A stretch of DNA of 5,304 nucleotides from an uncultured Bacteroidales bacterium. GTDB lineage: Bacteria > Bacteroidota > Bacteroidia > Bacteroidales > P3. The position numbers and the translations under genes were made by a program. The stretch is taken from contig CAMURW010000125.1 of the NCBI GenBank assembly GCA_947097635.1, forward strand, positions 1 through 5,304. Reading direction: 5' to 3'. Numbering within the stretch: position 1 is the stretch's first letter; every line of letters begins with the position of its first letter. Under the pieces are notes generated by a model. The model worked only from the letters and a program-made list of their open reading frames with translations, searched no databases and was not told where the DNA came from. Shown piece after piece: positions 1 through 5,304 of the stretch.

Positions 1-167
1 AAATCACCTACTATCTGGACCACTACCAATACATGGACAAAGCTGGCGCATACGACATACAGGACTGGCTAGGTATGGTGGCAGTAGACCGCTTGGTAGG
101 TGACTACTATAACGTCATGGGTCTCCCCCTTTCCCGCCTCTACCACGAGCTTCAGAAAGTTCTCTAA
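1..167 (+). CDS. maf: Maf-family nucleoside triphosphate pyrophosphatase, 3' end only
   Basis: This is the last 54 codons of a gene that begins outside the window; the reading frame starts at base 3 and stops with TAA at 165-167. The peptide contains YMDKAGAYDIQDW followed by GDYYNVMGLPLSRL. These match the two C-terminal signatures of the Maf/HAM1-like family: the Asp-Lys-Ala-Gly-Ala-Tyr stretch with its Ile-Gln, and the Gly-x-Tyr-x-Asn-Val-Met-Gly-Leu-Pro block. Family members are cytoplasmic and hydrolyse non-canonical or modified nucleoside triphosphates (dTTP/UTP or m7GTP types) to the monophosphate plus pyrophosphate; older literature links them to septum inhibition. The substrate class cannot be decided because the N-terminal half is absent. 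The gene converges on recQ with 34 bases between the stop codons, and no strong terminator hairpin is visible in that gap. Confidence 0.9.
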   Translation, partial: ITYYLDHYQYMDKAGAYDIQDWLGMVAVDRLVGDYYNVMGLPLSRLYHELQKVL

Positions 168-179
168 CTTCCAGTCATG

Positions 180-204
180 CCCTTGTCAACACGTCCCCTT
201 GTCA
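180..204. repeat. Short 9-bp direct repeat in the maf-recQ convergent gap
   Basis: The sequence CCCTTGTCA occurs at 180-188 and again at 196-204, a 16-base period. The second copy ends in the bases that form the recQ stop codon on the opposite strand. It is too short to be called a mobile-element duplication and may be chance. The rest of the 34-base gap (168-201) shows no other structure. Confidence 0.3.
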
Positions 205-2196
205 CTTTTTGTTTTTGGGATAGTTTCCTAAATGCAGGCGACCATCGGAGGGGTCTTCTTCTATTTCATCGGCGTCGAGCAAGGACCGTACACCACAGAC
301 GATGGAGGACTCGCCGAAGGTAAAAATGCCGTCGACGAGTTCTTTTATTGTGTGGGGATATTCTCGTAATGCACTTTTGATAGCGGCTTCGGCATCTTGA
401 GGAACGCCAGTCAGGGCACATGCCGAGGCAGCAGGGTTTTCGTCCGAGACAGCATGGCTCTCTACCTGGCTCGGTTGCCAAGCTGTGCGACGGCGATCAA
501 GGCAGACATCGCAGAGGTCGCAGTCGGTGCTTGTCGTCTCGCCGAAATAAGTCAGTAGTTGCCTGCTGCGGCAGATATCATTGTTCTGAACATAGCGATA
601 CATAGCGTCTGCACGAACGGCGGCATGTCGGCGCTGTTGGCTGTAACCTGCCGCAGAGAGGGAGAAGTTCCCGTCCGGGACACGATCTGCACAGAAATAT
701 ATCCGAGGACCATATATCTTCTGACGATAGCTCACCAAACCCAAGTGCCCCATCTCCCTGAGCATCTGAATCACCTCTATTTCGGCTACGCCAAGTTTTT
801 TTGCCACAACACCTTCATAGATGTCCGTGTAGTCGCTGAATAACCCACCATATTGCCTTAGCAAAACCTGCAGCAACGCATCTTGGCGAGGATGCTCCGT
901 CTGATAATGATACAACGCCTGTCGCGAAGATCGAATATACAGCTGTGAAATGCAATCCTCGCGTTCTTGCGGCATTATCAGCAGCCCTTCTTTTTCCAAG
1001 AAGCACAGGGCAGTGTATGCCATCAGCGGCTGGAAGTGGTAGTTGCGACAGAAGTCTTCCAGCGTCAGTTGGAAACGCTGGCCAGCGCCGCTACCCACGG
1101 GAATGTGATAATAGTTGCACACGGCATTGTATACGTCGTGGATGTAGCTCTGCGGGGGGTAAGAGAGCGCTACGCTGTGCTGGAGATTGACGAGGTCGGT
1201 GTCGTTGTACAACAGTACTGCATACGCCTTCTTGCCATCCCTGCCACATCTGCCAGCTTCCTGGAAATAGGCCTCGGGCGACGTGGGGATGTCCAGATGC
1301 ACAACGTATCGCACATCGCCTTTATCTATACCCATGCCAAACGCATTGGTGGCCACTATCACCTGCGCCTCTCCTTTCATCCATTGCTTCTGGCGTTCGT
1401 CGCGCAGGGTACTCTCCAATCCTGCATGATAAACTACGGCAGCAATGCCGGCCTGTCTGAGTATGCTGGCAACTTCTTCTGTGCGACGCCGGTTACTCAC
1501 ATACACTATGCCACACCCCCCTACATTGCCAATGATGCGTAGGAGACGGCCAGGCTTGTCGTCCTCCTTCAATGCCACATATGCCAAGTTGGGGCGTGCG
1601 AAAGAAGACTGAAAACAGCGTTGGTTTCTGAAAGCCAAACATTGCTGAATATCCTGTGCCACCTTGGGAGTGGCGGTGGCCGTGAGTGCCATTATTGGCA
1701 CCTCGCTGTGATAGGGTCGCAGCGACGCAATGTTGAGATAGCTAGGGCGAAAATCGTAGCCCCATTGCGAGATGCAATGTGCTTCGTCCACTACCAGCAG
1801 GTTCACCTTCATGGCACGATAGTGTTCAAGGAAAATGTTGCTTCTCAGCCGCTCCGGCGATACATAGAGGAACTTCACATCGCCAAACACACACTGGTTC
1901 AGCACCAAATCGCGCTGCTGGCGTGTCATCCCGCTAACCAGATAGTGGGCCTTGATTCTCCTTCTCCTAAGGTGATGCACCTGGTCCTTGATTAAGGAGA
2001 TGAGTGGCGATACCACTACGCATATTCCTGGCATAGCAAGCGCGGGAACCTGAAAACAGAGGCTCTTGCCGCCTCCTGTGGGCAACAATGCCAGCGTGTC
2101 ATGTCCCTCCAGTGCAGACAGCATGATATCCTCCTGCAGAGGACGGAAGCTGGTGTAGTGCCAGTAATGCGATAATATGTCGGAAAGTTGGGACAT
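202..2196 (-). CDS. recQ: RecQ-family ATP-dependent DNA helicase
   Basis: Complete 664-residue superfamily 2 DNA helicase, expected to unwind DNA 3' to 5' in recombinational repair and replication-fork processing in the cytoplasm. Motifs in order: motif 0 FRPLQ (17-21), Walker A LLPTGGGKS (37-45), motif Ia region VVSPLISLIKDQ (61-72), DEAH box (137-140) followed by the RecQ aromatic-rich loop CISQWGYDFRPSY (141-153), motif III ALTATATP (170-177), motif V VATNAFGMGIDK (281-292) and motif VI QEAGRCGRDG (312-321), where Cys317 replaces the usual Ala. A winged-helix-like region spans about 375-510. The four zinc-ligand cysteines (Cys542, 559, 562, 565) come after it, the reverse of the E. coli RecQ order but as I remember for Bacteroides RecQ proteins. 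The 100-residue tail has a variable linker (567-600) and a possible small helical domain (600-655); no clear HRDC domain is seen. The ATG at 2196 puts the helicase domain at its normal distance from the N-terminus, and AAGGA and GAGG stretches lie 8-20 bases upstream. Confidence 0.96.
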   Translation of the reverse strand: MSQLSDILSHYWHYTSFRPLQEDIMLSALEGHDTLALLPTGGGKSLCFQVPALAMPGICVVVSPLISLIKDQVHHLRRRRIKAHYLVSGMTRQQRDLVLNQCVFGDVKFLYVSPERLRSNIFLEHYRAMKVNLLVVDEAHCISQWGYDFRPSYLNIASLRPYHSEVPIMALTATATPKVAQDIQQCLAFRNQRCFQSSFARPNLAYVALKEDDKPGRLLRIIGNVGGCGIVYVSNRRRTEEVASILRQAGIAAVVYHAGLESTLRDERQKQWMKGEAQVIVATNAFGMGIDKGDVRYVVHLDIPTSPEAYFQEAGRCGRDGKKAYAVLLYNDTDLVNLQHSVALSYPPQSYIHDVYNAVCNYYHIPVGSGAGQRFQLTLEDFCRNYHFQPLMAYTALCFLEKEGLLIMPQEREDCISQLYIRSSRQALYHYQTEHPRQDALLQVLLRQYGGLFSDYTDIYEGVVAKKLGVAEIEVIQMLREMGHLGLVSYRQKIYGPRIYFCADRVPDGNFSLSAAGYSQQRRHAAVRADAMYRYVQNNDICRSRQLLTYFGETTSTDCDLCDVCLDRRRTAWQPSQVESHAVSDENPAASACALTGVPQDAEAAIKSALREYPHTIKELVDGIFTFGESSIVCGVRSLLDADEIEEDPSDGRLHLGNYPKNKK

Positions 2197-2222
2197 GGAC
2201 GGGGACCTCGTTCCTTAGCCAC

Positions 2223-2230
2223 CAAAGGTG
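2223..2230 (-). promoter_or_regulatory. Candidate Bacteroidota -7 element upstream of recQ
   Basis: Read on the - strand this is CACCTTTG, which matches the Bacteroidota -7 consensus TAnnTTTG except for the first base. It would start transcription roughly 20 bases before the recQ ATG. A TTTG lies upstream on the same strand, but with 14 bases between it and the element, shorter than the usual roughly 20. The call is tentative and rests mainly on position, since the terminator just upstream means recQ needs its own promoter in this gap. Confidence 0.22.
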
Positions 2231-2260
2231 ATTTGATATTTGTTCAAACAGAACTGTTGT

Positions 2261-2301
2261 GAGAAAATATGGAGGCGAAACATCCCAGTATCGCCTCCAT
2301 A
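2261..2301 (-). terminator. Rho-independent terminator of the 941-residue surface-protein gene
   Basis: A perfect 11-bp inverted repeat, TATGGAGGCGA at 2268-2278 and TCGCCTCCATA at 2291-2301, encloses a 12-base loop. On the - strand the second arm is followed directly by TTTTCTC (complement of 2261-2267), giving the stem plus U-tract form of an intrinsic terminator. There is no T-run on the + strand side, so it is directional. It starts 56 bases past the stop codon of the - strand gene ending at 2358 and lies 64 bases before the recQ start, so it should separate the surface-protein transcript from recQ. The rest of 2197-2357 holds only the weak promoter candidate. Confidence 0.85.
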
Positions 2302-2357
2302 AGAACATGCGTTGTTTTGCCACTATCGGTGAAATTAGAATGCCTCACCGTATGGAA

Positions 2358-5183
2358 TTATTGCAGTAGCAGCACAGAGCCTTTGATTGTGGCGGTTTCG
2401 TAGGTGCCGTCGCGACGGTAGTTGCATACGTATACATAAGCGCCCTGATCGCACGGTTTGCCCTTGTATTTGCCGTCCCAGGCTTCGTTCTGGTTAGTGC
2501 TGTGGAACACCAGGTTGCCCCGGCGGTCGTAGATATAGAGGCTGTAGTAGCGTAGTTCGTTGTGCGTGTATACATGGAACGTCTTGTTGGCATTCAGCGT
2601 GGGAGTGAACACATTGGGGAACCACACGGCGAAGAGGTCAATGGGTACCCAGAAGGTGGTGTCGCTACGACAGTTCAACTGATTGCCGGAACTCAGCGCC
2701 ACGAGGATGGAATCCTGAGCGATGTCGGTAAAGGTATGGCTCACGGTGCGCTGTTTGGAGGTCTGACCGGTGCCGAAAGTCCACAGCGAACTGACGCTGT
2801 TGGGCGAGATGTCGCTGAAGGTCACAGTTGGGTTGTCGCTGTCAATGAAGCCAGGATCCAAGGTAAAAGTAGGAATAGGATACGGAAACACCTCTATTTG
2901 CCTGGTCAATGGGTCAGCGCTGCAGCCGTTGGTGCCGTGGCCTATCATCGTGTAAGTGGTGTTCTGCTTCGGGCTCACACGGATAGTGTCGTTCTCCTGC
3001 TGTCCGCCCAGGCTGGGGTCGTCGGGCATAGCGCTCCAGGTATAGCTGCTGGCACCGCCGCCATAGAGGTATACATGGTCGTCTGAACACATTTGCGTGA
3101 CAGGGACATCCAGTGTGGGTGCCACAAGGCTGATTACTATGCTGTCCCATGTGGCACAATGTGCGGCATTGGTCTGCACTTTCACGTAATACACCTTGTT
3201 GGTGGTGACGTTGGCTTCGCTGAGGTTCTGGTTGGTGCCAATGGGGTTCTCTCCTCCCAGCTGGCGATACCATGTGAAGGAGCAGGGCTCGTTGTTGGCA
3301 TTGCTCACGCTTACCTCGCTATTGTTGCCATAGCACACGATGGTATCGCCGCTCATCGTCAGCACAGGATAACGCTGCGAAACCACTACGGTGTCCAGAT
3401 AGGAGAAGCAGTATACATTGTCCATAATGCCGTCGTTGTTGGTGTCCCTACGCGTTACCTGGTCTGTGCGCGTCCACATCTCCACGCGCGTGCTCGTTGT
3501 ATCGCTGATGAATCTCAGCCTACGCGCGCTCACGTTGGTGCCAGTGCTTTCTATGGTAGTGTCGCCGGCAGCGCGGTGTACTATGTATTTGGTATACACG
3601 GCATATTGTGCTGGCAACAGCGGGTTGGTGCTCATGTTCATTATCTGCACCGTGTCTCCAATGCAGTAGATGCTCTTGGAGAACTCCACCTTGGGTTCTG
3701 GCTTTGTGAGGCTGCGAATCCTGATGGTTTTCTCATTCCAGCAGTCTGAGCGATATGCTGCTGAATGCACCACTACGCTGTGCTGTCCGCCCTCGGGAAA
3801 GATATACTCCATGGATGGTCCCACGATAGTGGTCAGCGAGTCTGCGGGGTTGGGGCTGGAGCTGCTGTAGATGGTCCACACGGTATGCGTCGTATCCACG
3901 CGGTTACTGTCGTCGTCGTTAGTGAACTGCACCACGCTGCGGTCTTTCATATACACTCGTCCGTTGCACTCCAGCACGCTGTCCACCACCAAGGTCGGCT
4001 TTCTGTTTCCTACGTTCACGGTAAGGTTGGAATAGATGGGGTACGCCGGGTTCATCCTACTCATCATGCGGCACAGGAAGGTACGTTGCGGGATGGTGTC
4101 GCTGTCGTCCTGATTTACGAAGTCGTCATTGAGGATGGCCAGCATATTGCTGGTGCGCCCGTCCATTATCTCGTAGACACTGGCATCGTTGTAGGCCTCG
4201 GAGTTGGTAATTCCCGTCTTGCAGCGATACCATTGGTAGGTTTCCAGTCCTGTAGGAGCAAATACGGTTGCTACCGTGTCGCTCTCGCCTGCGGCGCATC
4301 CGTTAGCCACCAGCTCCATAGGCTGGCAACTGCCAGCAACGTAGCCGTAGCCGTAGTGTGCCGTGTATGCGCAGTCGCTGGTGGTGATTTCTATTCTCAC
4401 GTTCTGGTAAAGGTACTTATACAGGTTGATAGCCACCTTTGCCCAAGGACGATAGATGTTGTAGAGACCTCCGTTCTGGAACACGCCCAGGTTGCCGCTG
4501 GAGACAGGACTCTGCACAATGTAGCACATTGTGTCGCTCACCGTTACCCAGTTGCCACTGTTGTCCTGTTTCTTAATCATAATGGTGAATTCCGGGTTAT
4601 AGGCTGCTTCGTGCAAAGCGTTGTACAGCGAGATTGCGAAGTACACGAACACCAGTGCGTTCTGCTTTTTCACCTTCATATCGTAGCATAGCATATTGGC
4701 TTCCGTACCGCCACAGGCGTTACCAATACGAATGGAACGCTGGAAGGTAGTATCGTGGAAGATGGCGGTGTCTGGCGTAAAGGTAAGATGGTTTGCAGTG
4801 AGAGGGTCTTTGCCGCGGTTTTTTATGACAAACTCATTCATATAGTCCGTACCAAGACCATTTTCGCAGCTGGATCCGCCCGTTGCCGTGGCAATGGAGT
4901 TGCCCGTCAGCGTGGCACTGTTCCACGTCACACTGGTGTTGCTGAAACAAGTGCTTACTACAGCTTGTTTGGTGCCTGTTTTGGCAGTGTATCTGCCCAT
5001 CACAGGACTCACGTACAGGTTGAAGTTCACAGGGTTTTTCAGGCCTGCGCAGTTGGTGTCTGCACCTTGTGCCTGAGCTTTCTGCTTCGGCAGTGGCGAG
5101 AAGCAGAGGAGAAGCATCAGCAGCGGCAACGCACGATGTGGTCTCATGGTCGCATATTTCTTTATTGCCTCAATATGTTTCAT
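2358..5183 (-). CDS. Secreted multidomain Ig/PKD-like protein with T9SS type B (gliding motility-associated) C-terminal domain
   Basis: This 941-residue protein is predicted to be exported by Sec and then moved to the cell surface or medium by the type IX secretion system. A signal peptide has hydrophobic core LPLLMLLLCF (19-28) and a likely cleavage site AQA|QG after residue 38. About 45-287 is a beta-rich region ending in ITTSDCAYTAHYGYGYV, a motif I recall from jelly-roll-like N-termini of related Bacteroidota proteins. Ig/PKD-like modules follow: about 288-390, 396-490, 495-602, 604-686, 688-767, and a PKD-like unit at 768-848 (WTFGTGQTS then VSHTF). Five modules each carry a cysteine pair (296/371, 406/481, 507/592, 617/676, 699/754). 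Residues 851-941 are the gliding-motility-associated domain: FPNVFTP, LYIYDRRGNLVF, AWDGKYKGKP, QGAYVYV, KGSVLLLQ. Residues 580-588 (DTNNDGIMD) resemble a calcium-binding loop. The ligand or target is unknown and no enzymatic domain is recognised; adhesion is a guess. The ATG at 5183 gives the longest frame; Met13 (5147) gives a more typical signal peptide and may be the true start. Confidence 0.92.
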   Translation of the reverse strand: MKHIEAIKKYATMRPHRALPLLMLLLCFSPLPKQKAQAQGADTNCAGLKNPVNFNLYVSPVMGRYTAKTGTKQAVVSTCFSNTSVTWNSATLTGNSIATATGGSSCENGLGTDYMNEFVIKNRGKDPLTANHLTFTPDTAIFHDTTFQRSIRIGNACGGTEANMLCYDMKVKKQNALVFVYFAISLYNALHEAAYNPEFTIMIKKQDNSGNWVTVSDTMCYIVQSPVSSGNLGVFQNGGLYNIYRPWAKVAINLYKYLYQNVRIEITTSDCAYTAHYGYGYVAGSCQPMELVANGCAAGESDTVATVFAPTGLETYQWYRCKTGITNSEAYNDASVYEIMDGRTSNMLAILNDDFVNQDDSDTIPQRTFLCRMMSRMNPAYPIYSNLTVNVGNRKPTLVVDSVLECNGRVYMKDRSVVQFTNDDDSNRVDTTHTVWTIYSSSSPNPADSLTTIVGPSMEYIFPEGGQHSVVVHSAAYRSDCWNEKTIRIRSLTKPEPKVEFSKSIYCIGDTVQIMNMSTNPLLPAQYAVYTKYIVHRAAGDTTIESTGTNVSARRLRFISDTTSTRVEMWTRTDQVTRRDTNNDGIMDNVYCFSYLDTVVVSQRYPVLTMSGDTIVCYGNNSEVSVSNANNEPCSFTWYRQLGGENPIGTNQNLSEANVTTNKVYYVKVQTNAAHCATWDSIVISLVAPTLDVPVTQMCSDDHVYLYGGGASSYTWSAMPDDPSLGGQQENDTIRVSPKQNTTYTMIGHGTNGCSADPLTRQIEVFPYPIPTFTLDPGFIDSDNPTVTFSDISPNSVSSLWTFGTGQTSKQRTVSHTFTDIAQDSILVALSSGNQLNCRSDTTFWVPIDLFAVWFPNVFTPTLNANKTFHVYTHNELRYYSLYIYDRRGNLVFHSTNQNEAWDGKYKGKPCDQGAYVYVCNYRRDGTYETATIKGSVLLLQ

Positions 5184-5197
5184 AATAATATGACGTT

Positions 5198-5205
5198 TAA
5201 ATATA
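5198..5205 (-). promoter_or_regulatory. Candidate Bacteroidota -7 element upstream of the surface-protein gene
   Basis: On the - strand this reads TATATTTA, one base from the Bacteroidota -7 consensus TAnnTTTG, inside the AT-rich gap between the two T9SS cargo genes (5184-5248). No TTTG is found at the expected -33 distance; a TTGACA lies too close upstream. If real, transcription would begin near 5190, leaving only about 7 bases before the ATG at 5183 but about 43 before the ATG at 5147. Low confidence because AT-rich sequence produces such matches easily. Confidence 0.25.
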
Positions 5206-5248
5206 TAAGGTTAATGTCAATTGGATCGTAATATCATGTTATTTCGCG

Positions 5249-5304
5249 TTACCTCAACAGCGTCACCGTGCCTTTCTGGCTCATGGTTCGCGTGCTGCCG
5301 TCGT
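5249..5304 (-). CDS. 3' end of a second T9SS type B cargo protein (gliding motility-associated C-terminal domain)
   Basis: Only the last 17 codons and the TAA stop (complement of 5249-5251) lie in the window; the gene continues beyond 5304. The peptide DGSTRTMSQKGTVTLLR lines up without gaps with the last 17 residues of the downstream 941-residue protein (DGTYETATIKGSVLLLQ), identical at 8 of 17 positions. It has the Lys-Gly-x-Val-x-Leu-Leu ending typical of the final beta-strand of the gliding-motility-associated C-terminal domain. It is therefore probably another T9SS-exported surface protein. The two genes point the same way with 65 bases between them and no terminator hairpin in the gap, so they may form an operon. 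Everything upstream of these residues, including its ectodomain, is unseen. Confidence 0.75.
   Translation of the reverse strand, partial: DGSTRTMSQKGTVTLLR

Noticed and set aside
168..240. Possible terminator between the convergent maf and recQ genes, suggested by the T-rich run at 206-216
   Set aside because: Only 4-5 bp of complementarity can be found around the T-run, and the run itself encodes the Lys-rich C-terminus of RecQ. There is no stem comparable to the one at 2268-2301.
967..1542. 191-residue open frame on the + strand inside recQ
   Set aside because: It is antisense to the conserved helicase and winged-helix coding sequence, with no motif of its own; the recQ frame is intact and diagnostic.
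2197..2357. Possible small RNA or riboswitch in the 161-base gap around the hairpin
   Set aside because: The single perfect stem with an adjacent U-tract is fully explained as a terminator; no further pairing, conserved motif or independent promoter for an RNA is visible.
3765..4691. 308-residue open frame on the + strand opposite the surface-protein gene
   Set aside because: It lies wholly antisense to a well-supported gene, is rich in His and Val with no recognisable domain, and is best explained as a shadow of the opposite strand's codon use. The same holds for the + strand frames at 3093-3749, 2562-3086 and 4755-5231.
5184..5248. Possible terminator or inverted repeat between the two tandem cargo genes
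   Set aside because: Only 4-bp arms (such as GTAA with TTAC) occur and no T-run follows a GC-containing stem, as expected by chance in AT-rich sequence.

Overview
The window looks like ordinary chromosomal DNA from a member of the Bacteroidota, most likely order Bacteroidales and plausibly Prevotellaceae-like. Three things point there. One is a large secreted protein ending in the gliding-motility-associated C-terminal domain (a type B sorting signal of the type IX secretion system, T9SS), which is confined to that phylum. The second is a neighbouring gene with the same kind of C-terminus. The third is a RecQ helicase whose zinc-binding cysteines lie behind the winged-helix region, as I recall from Bacteroides-type RecQ proteins. 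The family-level placement is a guess; the phylum is well supported.

Layout from left to right. Positions 1-167 hold the 3' end of a maf-family nucleotide pyrophosphatase gene on the + strand. It converges, with a gap of only 34 bases, on a complete recQ-type DNA helicase gene on the - strand (202-2196, 664 residues). Positions 2197-2357 are non-coding. They contain a perfect 11-bp inverted repeat followed, on the - strand, by a T-rich tract; this is a convincing intrinsic terminator for the next gene. Positions 2358-5183 encode a 941-residue exported multidomain protein on the - strand: signal peptide, a beta-rich N-terminal region, a chain of Ig/PKD-like modules each bracketed by two cysteines, and a T9SS type B C-terminal domain. 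After a 65-base AT-rich gap, 5249-5304 hold the last 17 codons of another - strand gene with a C-terminus closely resembling that of the 941-residue protein, so at least two T9SS cargo proteins lie in tandem.

The two halves are functionally unrelated: housekeeping genes (nucleotide sanitation, DNA repair) on the left, and a cell-surface or secreted protein locus on the right, separated by the terminator. The tandem cargo genes have no visible terminator between them and could be co-transcribed, although an AT-rich promoter-like element lies in the gap. I found no tRNA, rRNA, CRISPR array, insertion sequence or phage gene, and nothing that clearly amounts to a new biological system. The most interesting part is the architecture of the 941-residue surface protein and its tandem paralogue.
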